A stretch of 64,000 nt of DNA, from NCBI GenBank assembly GCA_016271365.2, contig CM057456.1, forward strand, positions 1,393,903,501 through 1,393,967,500, in the 5' to 3' direction. Under the pieces are notes generated by a model. The model made no database searches. It was not told the origin of the DNA and saw nothing but the letters and a program-made list of their open reading frames with translations. This DNA is from Neoceratodus forsteri (lineage: Eukaryota > Chordata > Ceratodontiformes > Ceratodontidae). The translations under genes were made by a program, and so were the position numbers. Shown one piece after another: positions 20,855 to 31,804 of this stretch (position 1 is its first letter; every line of letters begins with the position of its first letter).

Positions 20855-22431
20855 AAGTGTTGTTTAATTGCTTACTGTCACTACTTACAAAAGATGCCTT
20901 TTAAATAAAGTTATATTGCTTTTTCAAAAATCTTGTTTCTGTTTGTTTATATACAAGTGCACCTATGGGTAACAGAAAATTAATATGTACTTCTTTGTTC
21001 CCAATGGATATTCCCACACTTAAAATATTGACAAATAGTCAGCAAACACATTTTCTTGCACTATTTGTGTCAAAATATACTTAGTAAATTATCTCCTGCT
21101 ACAAAGTAGCCTGACCCCACATACCTGCTAGGCCCTTTACTCAACAAAATGTTTGCTTTAGTGTCTGTTTTCTCTTGCATGTCTCTTAGGCCTGTAAATC
21201 AGTGACGCCATGCAAAAAAAAAGGCCCTCAGGCCTACTGGCGTATTCATGATTATTCTGTAACGAAATAACCCCTAAATATCAGCCACATGTAATTTATA
21301 ACCAAGTTCACCTGCTTAATGCTAACGTGTTCTTTTCTCAAGTACTTAAACAAGGTTTTACCTTATGTTCTGGTTTCTCCGTTCGAATGGCGTTCCAAAC
21401 TGTACCAGTTAGAAGTACTTGCCAAACACTCATAAGGCTGTCCTCTCGGGCCTGCTTGTATAAATCCCGGAGCTGTGAAGTCACAGCTCTTGTGTTCCCG
21501 TTGGAGCGGGTGGTTGTTAGGCAACCCACAAATCCAGCTCCAAGACTGGAACCGGGTTTGCACAAACAGGCCCATCTATGTACTTTGGCCAAATATGTCT
21601 GTTTTGTTGCAGCCACAACTCCTGCAGTCCAATGCACAGGGTGGTCGTTTATTTTGACCCGTCATGTCTTTTTTATGTAACTCAATGGCCAAGCAGGGAA
21701 TCTAGGTCCTCACAATATATACTTCCTGAGACCTTTCCTAGCCACAGAAATTAATTCCATGATGCAGATCATTTGCTAATACAAATACACACGATGAACA
21801 CCAGAGAATATATGTAGCATATATTCCAGCTTTCCTGATAGATGTTGTTGGGGAGAGAAAGAGGGGGGAGAGGAGATGAAAGAGAGGGAGGGAGTCGAAC
21901 ACAGGGAAGTGGCAAATGTTAAAAAAAAAAAGGTCACATGTGGACAAAGGGAAGAAGGGTAAGGTTGGAGAAGGAAAGAAAAAGAAGATAAAATTACTTG
22001 AGACAACAAGGGGGAACTAAATGGTAGAATAATAAGGAAAATGAAGGGAAGGGGGGAAGAAAAAACAAGGGGGGATGGGAGAAGGGGGGGCCCTAAGGGG
22101 AGGGGCGGAAGACAACAACTTTCTGATTAATGATAAATGAATTGTATATTTCAAACCAATTTTTTTTAATAAATCAGTGTCTTGTTTCATTGTTCATCAA
22201 ATCCCATATCCATTCATTCAACTGCCATGTTCCTAACTGCATGCTTGCTAGTTTGTTTCCTGGTTCATTCCAATGTCTATCTGTAGGATCTTGAGCTGGA
22301 AACTCCATCTCATTTCAACCTTTTCCAATAGTTTTTTATAATCACCACCTCTACTAGGTGGGAAGACTGCTTCCAATCCCCAGAATCTAAGCGCAGAGCC
22401 ATTGTGTCCTGTCTGATTAAAATGTTGTTGG
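20855..22431 (-). repeat. PLE left arm, middle segment
   Basis: The inverted copy of about 26535-28037. Matching landmarks include the C-rich/G-rich tracts (21840-22110 against 26830-27000) and the block ending GCTTCCAATCCCCAGAATCT (22370), complementary to 26560. It contains no intact ORF. It ends at an AAAATGTTGT target where the ORF1-only L1 inserted. Confidence 0.85.
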
Positions 22432-24117
22432 GGGGGGGGGCGCTACTGAGCAGCCTAGTAGGAAGCAGCAACTAAACCGAGCTCCCAGGAGAAAATTGCT
22501 TTAAATCAAACTAATTCTTTTAAACTCTGAAGATTACGGCTTAAACGCGATCGGAGTACTAATTCTAGCCAACTGTCCTTGATGAGAGCTGCAATGGGCC
22601 AAAATAAGGGAGCGGCGACTGCAGAAGGCGATTTCTTCAACCCGAAAAGACACAATTGGTAGGAGAGGCCTGTGCAACATGGAACAGCAGCGGAGTCAGT
22701 GCCAGAGTCTACGGAGGAGGCCTCCCTGATGAACATTCTTGTTACCCTGAACCAGTTGGTTAAATCAGTACAGGAGCTCTACAAAAAGTTTGATTCTCTT
22801 ATGCCCTGGGTGTCAGCTCTAGAAACCCGAGTAGACCACTGTGAGGCCACTACACAACGATCGGAGGCTTCTGTCTTGAAAACAGTTGATGTTACCACGA
22901 AATTAATAAAGGAAAACTCACTTTTATGCCAATGCCTGGAGACGGTTGAAAACCAAGCAAGGGAAAAGAATTTACGGATCCTAGGACTGTCGAAGGGTGC
23001 CGAGGGTAAAGACCCTCTATCTTTTACCAGATCTATGCTGCCGAATATCTTGGGTTTTGAGGAATCAGACCCCCCGTTTCACTTTGAAAAAGTCTATCGG
23101 ATTACCCCCCGCCATGCAACAGCAGATCATGCGGCGCCATGAACTCTTCTGATAGTATGCACTGGCATCGGTGACAGAGATCGTGTCCTAAATTCAGCAA
23201 GACATCATAGATTGCTGAAGTATGGAGAGTACATCCTCCAGATATTCCCGTACCTTCCCTATAGCACCCGGCAATGGTGAAAAGCCTTTGATGGACTTCG
23301 GGGCCGTCTACAGAGCTTCAAAATTGCACACCAGCTACTCTTACCAGCTAAACTCCGTATCGCCTGGCGGGGAAACAGTATCTCTTTAATGAAGTAAGAG
23401 AAGCTGAGAAAATGGTTGCCAAAATTGAATCAGAGCTGACTGAAAACGCAGAAGTCGATTCCTCGGATGCAGATTGAACTGCAGGGCAGGTCCAGTATAC
23501 CAAGTGATGGCTATGTGGCTTAGGCCGAAAGACTCGGGGGACAAATAGATAGACTGTAATAATAGATTTTGGCCACCATGCTGTAGTCTCCTTCTAGGGA
23601 CAGATGGATTCTGCTACAGATTTGCAGCATTAACATCAGGACTGTGAACTTTTGAGTCAGTAGCTCTGTTAATTCAATAGATGATGGGTTTGATATGCCT
23701 ATTTGTAGAATTATTGTACTCATGCCAAAGAGCCTGTTCACAATTTTACAAGTAAGGGATGTAATTCTGAGTAGCTTACACCTGGGAGGTTGTGTTATAA
23801 GATCTTTTTATTATATCTTTCTTACGGATGTATTGGGGGATTCACTTACACCATTATAGTCACCATGATAATAAGGTCAAGTCTTTTTCACTTTTTCTTT
23901 TTATGAATCCCCTTGGGGCTTCCGGTCTGCATGCAATCTTATACACTGTGTAATATTAAATGTATACTTCCCCCTATGATGTACCTATAGAGGGGGTGTC
24001 TTGCATGAATCCTTTGTAAGTGTTATTATCGTCTTACCATATATGATGCTATCCCCCTGTGGATATATGACTTGTAAGTTTTTACTTGCAAAATCAATAA
24101 AAAGTATAAATACAAAA
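22432..24117 (+). mobile_element. ORF1-only L1-type element inserted in the PLE left arm
   Basis: A 1.69-kb insertion flanked by AATGTTGT copies (about 22423-22430 and 24119-24126). The right arm of the PLE shows the uninterrupted site. It starts with a G run and GCGCTACTGAGCAGCC, has a 5' UTR of about 150 bp, one L1 ORF1, about 640 bp of 3' UTR and ends AATAAAAAGTATAAATACAAAAAAA. No ORF2 sequence is present. Confidence 0.8.
22582..23477 (+). pseudogene. L1 ORF1p-like protein
   Basis: Likely start ATG at 22582 or 22594. The N-terminal FFNPKRHNW motif is followed by an in-frame TAG, then a coiled coil (22738-22960: MNILVTLNQLVKSVQEL, TRVDHCEATTQRSEAS), the RRM start NLRILGLSKGAEGKDPL near 22972, PFHFEKVYRI, and the C-terminal domain TLLIVCTGIGDRDRVLNSAR with YILQIFPYL. 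An in-frame TGA at about 23140 sits where related ORF1s have Arg before TLLIV, consistent with CGA to TGA decay. Close to the remnant at 46943-47640 (shared FF.PKR and TLNQLV). Confidence 0.8.
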
Positions 24118-24134
24118 AAATGTTGTGAAACTGG

Positions 24135-24932
24135 TGATCTCTCATCATTCCTTCTAATGTCCCAATATGCACACTTTTAAAGCCCTCTTAGTTTGTCCAA
24201 CATACAGTTGGTCACAGAGGCATTGAATAACATAAATGACACCCTCTGTGGTGCAATCTATTTGCTGTCTTATTTCAAATGATTTATCAAAATGCGGATG
24301 TTTGAAGCTATTCTTTTTACTTGTATGGTTGTGCACAGAGCACCGTCCACAAGGGGCCATACCTGGTCGCAAGGGTTCAAGTAGTAACTGTCCTGTTTCC
24401 AATATATCTAAACCAAAACCCAATATAACCAAAATGTTTGTTTTCTCTTTAATTTAGTACTGTAGACGTCTCAAAATTATACATATATGCGTTAGCATAT
24501 GCTGGGGCCATTGTACTGCCCATCGCAGTTCCACAGTCTTGCTGGTAGTAGTGTCCATCAAACTCAAAATACTTGTGCATTAGAATATAAGTAGCTAGTT
24601 CCTGAAGTAATGCAGTTCTGGTCTAGGCCCCTGTGATCTTCTATCCAACATTTTTCCCATACTCATCACTCCTTCTCTGCGTGGAATTGAGGTATATAGA
24701 CTCGCTACATCAAACGTTACCAGCCATGAATCTTTAACTGTATTTTTGTCGCATACTCTTGTAGTTTATGCATGATATCTGAAGAGTCCTTAATGTATGT
24801 TGCTGTAAGTTCAACCAATGGTTGTAAATAGTGATTAATGTATCGAGATATTGGTTCAAAAACTGAACCGATGCCTGATACTGTCGGCCTTCCAAGTGGT
24901 TTTGGCATGTTTTTAATGCACTTTTGGTAGGC
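24135..24932 (-). pseudogene. PLE left arm: RT fragment and GIY-YIG domain, active site deleted
   Basis: From 24932 on the minus strand: GSVFEPISRYINHYLQPLVE, VTFDVASLYTSIP near 24715, then NFETSTVLN near 24455. Next, FGLDI joins directly to LETGQLLLEPL near 24420. In the right arm about 690 bp lies between these points, including the catalytic RYIDDI. After the join comes the Cys-rich CGRCSVHNH and the endonuclease GVIYVIQCLC..LYVGQTKRALK. The GIY-YIG signature is better kept here than in the right arm (no stop in YVGQT). Confidence 0.8.
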
Positions 24933-25990
24933 AATAACTATCAGGTTCTCCCCAGGGACCCCACAGCAACTATTATGACTCAGATCAAAAATATGATTGA
25001 TGGATACGTGGATATGCATTTGTTGGAGAGTTGGGAATCTGATCTATTAATAAACAAACATCCTAGAATCCCAACATTCTTCTGCCTACCAAAAGTGCAT
25101 AAAAACATGCCAAACCCGCCTGGAAGGCCGATAGTATCAGGCATCGGTTCAGTTTTTGAACCGATATCTCGATACATTAATCACTATTTACAACCATTGG
25201 TTGAACTTACAGCAACAGACATTAAGGACTCTTCAGATATCATGCATAAACTACAAGAGTATGTGGACAAAAATACAGTTAAAGATTCATGGCTGGTAAC
25301 GTTTGATGTAACGAGTCTATATACCTCAATTCCACACAGTGAAGGGGTGATGAGTATGGGAAAAATGTTGGATGCAAGATCACAGGGGGCTAGAGCCAGA
25401 ACTGAATTACTTCAGGAACTAGTATATTCTAATGCACAATTATTTTGAGTTTGATGGACACTACTACCAGCAAGACCGTGGAACTGCAATGGGCAGTACT
25501 ATGGACCCAGCATGCGCTAACGCATATATGTATAATTTTGAGACTTCTACAGTACTAAATGAAAAAGAAAATGAACATTTTGGTTATATTGGGTTTTTGG
25601 TTTAGATATATAGACGATATTATATGCCTATGGACTGGAAGTAGGGACAAATTGTTAAGCTTTACAGATAATTTGAACACATGGGATACAAACTTAAAAT
25701 CTGAAATGAAGTGCAGCAAGGAACAGTTACCTTTCCTGGATCTAATGATTCAAATAACAGAACAGGGCTTTGAAACCACATTATATCGGAAAAGTACAGA
25801 TCGGAACACCATATTACATGGGAGTAGTTTCCATGAAATTAAACTGAAGAACAGCATACCATACTCGCAGCTTACCAGGGTTAAGAGGAACTGTAGCCAT
25901 ACAGAGGAATACCAGTACAATAAGGAAGAAATGCTCAACTGATTTAAGGACCGAAAATACCCAAGAAATGTATTGAGGAAAAGCTAGCTT
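24933..25990 (+). pseudogene. PLE right arm reverse transcriptase
   Basis: Open from 24924 to 25448: YQVLPRDPTATIMTQIKNMI, FFCLPKVHKNMPNPPGRPIV, GSVFEPISRYINHYLQPLVE and VTFDVTSLYTSIPHSEGV. After a frameshift come RGTAMGSTMDPACANAYM near 25480, then in another frame the catalytic RYIDDIICLW near 25605 and LPFLDLMIQITEQGFETTLY near 25730. The N-terminal third of a typical PLE RT is missing. At least three frames and several stops. Confidence 0.82.
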
Positions 25991-26269
25991 TCGAGCAGAA
26001 AGTGTGGATAGGGAAGTTTTATTATGAAGCAAAAAGAAAGAACAGTCCCTTGACAGAGTGGTGTTGGCTGTTAGATACAACCACAAACTATCAGAGATAC
26101 GACGAATAATCAATTGAAACTGGTATTTGGAAAAAAACAGACAACTTCAATATCAAAATGTTACAGAACAACCCCATTATAGCAGCTAAGCGGGTAACGA
26201 ATTTGCACGATAGACTGGTGCATGCACAACTAACTCCCAAAAAACAAGAAACAGGCCAGTTACTACTTG

Positions 26270-26720
26270 GACCCTTGTGACCAGGTATGACCCCTTGTGG
26301 ATGGTGCTCTGTGTGCAACCACACAAGTAAAAAGAATAGCTTCAAACATCCGCATTTTGATAAATCGTTTGAAATAAGACAGCACATAGATTGCACCACA
26401 GAGGGTGTCATTTATGTTATTCAATGCCCCTGTGACCAGCTATATGTTTGACAAACTAAGAGGGCTTTAAAAGTGCGCATATTGGGACGTTAGAAGGAGT
26501 GATGAGAGATCACCAGTTGCACAACATTTTAATCAGACAGGACACAATGGCTCTACGCTTAGATTCTGGGGATTGGAAGCAGTCTTCCCACCTAGTAGAG
26601 GTGGTGATTATAAAAAACTATTGGAAAAGGTTGAAATGAGATGGATTTTCCAGCTCAAGACCCTACAGATAGGCATTAGAATGAACCAGGAAACAAACTA
26701 GCAAGCATGCACTTAGGAAC
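26270..26720 (+). pseudogene. PLE right arm GIY-YIG endonuclease domain
   Basis: The zinc-binding-like CGWCSVCNHTSKKNSF and FDKSFEIRQHIDCTTEG are followed by GVIYVIQCPCDQLYV, a stop in place of Gly, QTKRALKVRI, then after decay LPPSRGGDYKKLLEKVEMRW near 26590. The GIY-YIG nuclease nicks target DNA for PLE integration. The stop in the YVG motif and frame changes inactivate this copy. Confidence 0.78.
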
Positions 26721-26799
26721 ATGGCAGTTGGATGAATGGAGATGGGATTTGATGAACAATGTAACAAGACACTGATTTATTAAAAAAAATTAGTTTGAA

Positions 26800-28037
26800 A
26801 TATTCAATTAATTTATCATTAATCAGAAAGTTGTTGTCTTCCGCCCCCCTTAGGGCCCCCCCTTTCCCCCTGTTTTTCTCCCCCCCTTCTCTTCATTTTC
26901 CTTTTTATTCTACCATCTTGTTCCCCCTTGTCTTGAGTAATTTTATCTTTCTTTTTCTTTCCTTCTCCAACCTTACCTTCTTCCTTTTGTCCACATGTGA
27001 CCTTTTTTTTCAACATTTGTCCCTTCCCTGTGTCCCCCCCAACAACGCCTATCAGGAAAGCTGGAATATATGCTACATATATCCTCTGGTGTACATCTTG
27101 TGTATTTGTATTAGCAAATGATCTGTATCATGGAATTCATTTCTGTGGCCAGGAAAGGTCTCAGGAAGTATATATTGTGAGGACCTAGATTCCCTGCTTG
27201 GCCATTGAGTTACATAAAAAAGATATGACAGGTCAAAAAAAAAACGACCACCCTGTGCATTGGACTGCAGGAGTTGTGGCTGCAACAAAACAAGACGTAT
27301 TTGGCTAAAGTACATAGAAGGGCCTGCTTGTGCAAACCTGGTTCCAGTCTTGGAGCTGGACTTGTGAGTTGCCTAGCAACCACCCGCTCCCGGTGGAACA
27401 CAAGAGCTGCGACTTCGCAGCTCCGCGATCTAGACAAGCAGGCCCGAGAAGATAGCCCTACGAGTGTTTGGCAAGCACTGCTAACTGGTATAGTTTAGGA
27501 CGCCATTCGAACGGAGAAACCAGAACATAAGATAAAACCTTGTTTAAATACTTGCGAAATGAACATGCTAGCATTAAGCAAGTGAACTTGGTTATAAATT
27601 ACATGTGGCTGATATTTAGGGGTTATTTCGTTACAGAATAATCACAAACAAGCCAGTAGGCCTGAGGGCCTTTTTTTGCATGGCATCACTGATTTACAGG
27701 CCTAAGAGACATGCAAGAGAAAACAGACACTAAAGCAAACATTTTGTTGAGTAAAGGGCCTAGCAGGTATGTGAGGTCAGGCTACTTTGTAGCAGGAGAT
27801 AATTTACTAAGTACATTTTGGCACAAATAGTGCAAGAACATGTGTTTGCTGACTATTTGTCAATATTTTAAGCGTGGGAATATCCATTGGGAACAAAGAA
27901 GTAAATATTAATTTTCTGTTACCCATAGATGCACTTGAATATAAACAAACAGAAACAAGATTTTTGGAAAAACAATATAACTTTATTTAAAAAGCATCTT
28001 TTGTAAGTAGTGACATTAAGCAATTAAACAACACTTC
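26800..28037 (+). repeat. PLE right arm, 3' non-coding region
   Basis: Non-coding terminal half of the PLE, matched in inverted orientation by 20855-22170. It includes polypyrimidine tracts (26835-27000) and AT-rich sequence with a TTATTTCGTTAC block near 27620. No ORF is supported. Confidence 0.75.
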
Positions 28038-28125
28038 TTGATGTTTGAAAACAAGACATTATAATGAAATTACATATGTTAAAATACTGATATATTTTTA
28101 TTGCTTTAAAAAATAGAGAGACAGC

Positions 28126-28160
28126 CCGTGAACAAGCTCTTCTGGAGTGAAACGTAGGGG
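28126..28160 (+). ncRNA. Degenerate hammerhead-ribozyme-like motif, right PLE end
   Basis: The same sequence as the minus strand of 17476-17512, ending GAGTGAAACGTAGGGG two bases before the DIRS B insertion. Core and stem II as described there; GAAAC and the 4-bp stem II are kept, and the CUGAUGA box is altered. Confidence 0.35.
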
Positions 28161-28162
28161 AA

Positions 28163-28650
28163 AGTACAGTTACGTAAGAACTTACTGTAACAGTAGATCT
28201 TCGAGAACAGCTCTTGCAGCAGGTTACACCATTAGGACTGAAGCCGGCAGGCGCCAGGACCCCACGGAAATTTTCTAGCTAGCAGTATTCAGCGAAGACC
28301 GCCCCTGATGTCGGCCCCGCCCCCAACGTCAGGCATCATATAGAAGGGGGCGGTCCCCCAGAATCCCCAGTTCTCCCGTCGGAGACTCCCGGCCGCTAGA
28401 TGACATCAGAAGCGGAGACTGAGGATCCACCATCAAAGGGTATTCAGAGCCGTGTTAGAAACACCTAATCCTAGAAAAGAGATATCGGAACAACTCTACC
28501 TCCAGAGGGGATGGTGGGAAGGAAACTACCTGCTGTAAGAGCTGTTCTCGAAGATCTACTGTTACGGTAAGTTCTTATGTAACTGTACTATCTTACTTCG
28601 AGAAACAGCTCTTGCAGGAGGTTACACCATTAGGACTGATTCCTAAGCAA
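28163..28650 (-). repeat. DIRS B 3' inverted terminus and internal complementary region
   Basis: AGTACAGTTACGTAAGAACT at the end recurs inverted near 28555-28590, which runs straight into ATCTTACTTCGAGAAACAGC, the outermost sequence of the opposite terminus (34192, minus strand). The interior thus holds an end-to-end junction, the ICR. Confidence 0.82.
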
Positions 28651-28709
28651 TACTGGAAATCCCTTGCAGGTGGGAGGAGGCTAGGTAGAGATCGGAGTTG
28701 GACTGAAGC

Positions 28710-30602
28710 CTAGGATAGGAGTCCCTGAAGGACTGCTAGACCAAAACCAGCTCTTCGCCGTGATGCAACGTCCAGGCTATAATGCCTGATAAAGGTGTGC
28801 ACGGTGCTCCAAGTAGCTGCTGCGCAGATGGCTGAAGTGGACACGTTCTTCATGGCCGCAAAGGAGGTAGCCACCCCCCTTGTGGCATGATCCTTAACCG
28901 AGCCCGGTAAAGGTTTGTTACGTTTCTGGTAACAGAACGTGATACAATGGATGAGCCACCTGGACAGCGATTGTTTAGAAACTGGAGCCCCCATCATCCT
29001 GTGGGTGAAGGAGATGAAAAGCTGATCAGATTTACGGTGGTGCCTGGTTCTGGTCAGGTAGTATCTTAGACACCTATGCACATCTAGAGTGTGCAACAGG
29101 GCCTCTCCTCTATTGGAGTATTTAGGAAAATACACTGGTAAGTCGATATCCTGATTGAGGGTGAGAGCTGAGACCACCTTAGGTAGAAACTTTGGATTTG
29201 TCCTTAGGGACACCCTGTCCTGGTGAAAAACCAAATAAGGTTTTTTGCACATAAGTGCGTGAAGTTCAGAAATCCTTCTGGCCGAAGTAATGGCAACTAA
29301 AAATAACGTCTTCCATGTTAGGAGATGTAGCTCGCAATCCGTGGCTGGTTCAAAAGGTGGCAGCGTGAGCTGCTCCAGGACAAAGGGTAAATCCCATGGA
29401 GGAATAGGATCCTTGATCGGAGGTCTAAGGTGAAGAACACCTCTCAGGAAGGCTCGTGCTGTGTCCAGCTGAGTTATGGGACATCGGCCTATAGGTGTAT
29501 GATAGGCTGAGATGGCACAAAGGTGTACTTTAATAGAGTAGTAGGCCAAGCCTGCCTGGAAGAGAGACAGGAGGTAGTCCAGGACCGACCTTTCTGGACA
29601 ATCCATCGGGGAAAGTCCTCGTGCTTGAGCCCAGAGGCAAAATCTGCACCATTTCATGGCGTATGTGGCATGAGTGGCCAGTTTTCTAGCAGCTGCTAGA
29701 ACATCTGCTACCTCTTGCGAGACCCTGTACCGCATGATAGCTATGTCTCTAGGAGCCAGGCGTGCAAGTTCAGAGAGCGAAGGTCCGGTTGGACCAAAGA
29801 ACCTGCCTCCTGGGACAATAAGTGAGAGCTGATTGGCAGCGGCACCGAAGGCTCCTGGGACAGCTGGTGTAGCAGAGGGAACCAAATCTGTCTGGACCAA
29901 AAAGGCGCGATAAATAGCAGTGTCGCCTGCTCTCTCCGGAGTTTCAGAAGGACCCTCTGGATCAACGGGAAGGGAAGAAACGCATAGAAGAATCTGCCTG
30001 TCCAAGAGAGGGACAACACGTCTCGCCAGAAAACACCAGGCCCTGGATCTAGCGAGCAGAAATTGGGCAGTTTTGCGTTGGATGGGGACGCAAAAAGGTC
30101 TAACTCTGGTGTGCCCCATCTGTGAAACAGATTCTCTGCTACCTCCTGGAGTAGTTCCCACTCGTGGACTCTGGCCTGAGAGCGGCTCAGGCTGCCTGCG
30201 ATGACGTTGTCCACTCCTGGGACATGAAAAGCAGTGAGGTTTGTGCCATGCCATAGAACCCAATCCCACACCCTCATGGCCTCCCTGCAAAGTGGGTAGA
30301 AATGTGTGCCTCCTTGTTTGTTGAGGTAATACATCACCACGGTATTGTCTGTTTGTAACAGGAGAGTACCCAGTGGGATCTCCGACTGGAAGGCCTGCAG
30401 GGCATAAAGAACTGCTCTCATTTCCAAAATATTTATGTGGAGATGAGCTTCCTGGGGTGTACACGAACCCTGAGACCTGACTCCGTCGAGGTGTGCTCCC
30501 CAACCAAACCCTGAGGCATCCGTGGAGAGCGTCATAATCGGAGACGGCGCAATGAAGGGGACCCCCGACGACAGGTTCTGTGAATCTAGCCACCATTGCC
30601 AA
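28710..30602 (-). CDS. DIRS B tyrosine recombinase ORF
   Basis: 630 codons open. Residues 1 to about 270 overlap the RNase H frame and look like a shadow of it. From about residue 290 it is a lambda-integrase-family recombinase: VADVLAAARKLATHATYAMK, then catalytic Arg in SARRISELHAL (about 439), the HATRG block (HxxR, about 572), AATWSTVHTF (Trp, about 597) and RHYSLD (Tyr nucleophile, about 607). It would insert a circular or linear cDNA without target duplication. No stop within the catalytic domain. The true start could be spliced, frameshifted or internal, since the N-terminal 270 codons resemble no recombinase. Confidence 0.8.
   Translation of the reverse strand: MAMVARFTEPVVGGPLHCAVSDYDALHGCLRVWLGSTPRRSQVSGFVYTPGSSSPHKYFGNESSSLCPAGLPVGDPTGYSPVTNRQYRGDVLPQQTRRHTFLPTLQGGHEGVGLGSMAWHKPHCFSCPRSGQRHRRQPEPLSGQSPRVGTTPGGSRESVSQMGHTRVRPFCVPIQRKTAQFLLARSRAWCFLARRVVPLLDRQILLCVSSLPVDPEGPSETPERAGDTAIYRAFLVQTDLVPSATPAVPGAFGAAANQLSLIVPGGRFFGPTGPSLSELARLAPRDIAIMRYRVSQEVADVLAAARKLATHATYAMKWCRFCLWAQARGLSPMDCPERSVLDYLLSLFQAGLAYYSIKVHLCAISAYHTPIGRCPITQLDTARAFLRGVLHLRPPIKDPIPPWDLPFVLEQLTLPPFEPATDCELHLLTWKTLFLVAITSARRISELHALMCKKPYLVFHQDRVSLRTNPKFLPKVVSALTLNQDIDLPVYFPKYSNRGEALLHTLDVHRCLRYYLTRTRHHRKSDQLFISFTHRMMGAPVSKQSLSRWLIHCITFCYQKRNKPLPGSVKDHATRGVATSFAAMKNVSTSAICAAATWSTVHTFIRHYSLDVASRRRAGFGLAVLQGLLS
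29741..30535 (-). CDS. DIRS B RNase H and linker domain
   Basis: 264 codons open. STDASGFGWGAHL (first Asp, residue 5), NILEMRAVLYAL (Glu, about 40), LLQTDNTVVMYYL (Asp, about 64) and HVPGVDNVIAGSLSR (usual D replaced by G in the AD pair). A conserved DIRS segment follows: LDLFASPSNAKLPNFCSLDP, SLSWTGRFFYAF and QIWFPLLHQL. In an intact element this is the C-terminal part of the RT polyprotein; here it is separated from RT by a TAG. It is +1 overlapped for its whole length by the recombinase ORF. Confidence 0.8.
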   Translation of the reverse strand: MTLSTDASGFGWGAHLDGVRSQGSCTPQEAHLHINILEMRAVLYALQAFQSEIPLGTLLLQTDNTVVMYYLNKQGGTHFYPLCREAMRVWDWVLWHGTNLTAFHVPGVDNVIAGSLSRSQARVHEWELLQEVAENLFHRWGTPELDLFASPSNAKLPNFCSLDPGPGVFWRDVLSLSWTGRFFYAFLPFPLIQRVLLKLRREQATLLFIAPFWSRQIWFPLLHQLSQEPSVPLPISSHLLSQEAGSLVQPDLRSLNLHAWLLET

Positions 30603-30659
30603 TCACGGATTACAGCATTTGTGATCCGAATTGGAAGCTGCAGATGGTCTTGCTTCCGA

Positions 30660-31804
30660 TCCTATTGAACCTGTAACATCCACTGGGTTACCCGCATGTG
30701 GAGACAGGCTAGCAGGACTGTTGCAATGGCCGCAGCCATATGTCTGAGCAGGCAAAGGACCAGTCTGGCTGGGACAGTCTTCTTTGCCAAGATGTCCCTG
30801 ATGAGGGATCTGATGTGTTCCGCTTGGTCCTGGGGCAGAAAAGCTCTCCCCTGGACGGTGTCCAGAACTGTGCCTATGAACTGCAGATTCTGTGACGGAA
30901 CCAGGTATGACTTCTCCTGATTGATAATGATGCCCAACGTCCCGAACAGGGACTAAGTACAGTGAATTGCGGACATCAGAGCCTCCCAAGAGGGTACCAT
31001 GAGGAGCCAGTCATCTAGGTAGGGGAACACATAGTGGCCTTGTCTCCTTAGAGCCACCGCTACGACTGCCATGCACTTCATAAACACCGGAAGTGCCGAT
31101 GACAGTCCGAAAGGGAGGGCTCGGAACTGATAATGGTGACCTAGAAATTTGAAGCGCAAGAACTTCCTGTGCGCTCGAGTAATGGGTATGTGCAGATAGG
31201 CATCCTGCATGTCCAAGGACGCTAGGAAGGCGCCCTGCTTGAGCATGGGTATCAAACTGGGAAGGGCCACCATGTGGAAGCATTTGTAAAGGACCGAAGC
31301 GTTGAGATCGCTGAGATCCAGTATCAGATGGAGGTCCCCTGTCTTTTTGGGAACCAGAAAGAAGTGGGAAAAGTAACCTGCACCTCTCTGGTTCCTCGGT
31401 ACGTGCTCTATAGCTTCCTTCTCCAGAAGCGTGAGCACCTCCTGCTGTATGAGCAGTGCATGCTGACCCAAATAATGGGAAAGCAGGAGAGGTCTTGACG
31501 GTGGGTGGTCGAGGAATTCTATAAAGTGACCTCTCTTGACCAGTTGAAGGACCCACCGGTCAGCGGTAATCGACTGCCGGCCTGAAAAGTGGCGCGTGAT
31601 GTGACCCCCGACTTTTGCTGCCCGTTGATCCAGAGGAGGGCCGGGGGCCGGGAAGGAGTGATGCTGTGGCGGCATTACTCCCCGCAGGCTGGGCCGGTTT
31701 GGTATACCGCTGACTTTGGCCTGGGGAAGGCTTAGGTTGGGCCTTACGGTGGAAGATGCCCCTTTGCTGCTGGCCAGAACGTGGCTGCTGTCGTTGTCGG
31801 CCAT
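30660..31804 (-). pseudogene. DIRS B reverse transcriptase
   Basis: Open 31804-30953: HFFLVPKKTGDLHLILDLSD (about 150-170), SLDMQDAYLHIPITRAHRKF, LPFGLSSALPVFMKCMAVV and catalytic YLDDWL (about 262). A TAG near 30953 precedes LGIIINQEKSYLVPSQNLQF and RAFLPQDQAEHIRSL (to 30662). A second TAG follows at VQ-stop-DRKQ, where DIRS D has Trp (VQWNQR), consistent with TGG to TAG. Apart from these two stops the domain is intact. Confidence 0.85.

Noticed and set aside
26830..27000. Polypyrimidine tract as a functional triplex or promoter
   Set aside because: It is part of the PLE non-coding end and is mirrored at 21840-22110; no independent evidence of function.
28710..30602. Reading the whole 630-codon ORF as one genuine recombinase protein
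   Set aside because: The first 270 codons are an off-frame reading of the RNase H region; only the rest shows recombinase homology, so the start is uncertain.
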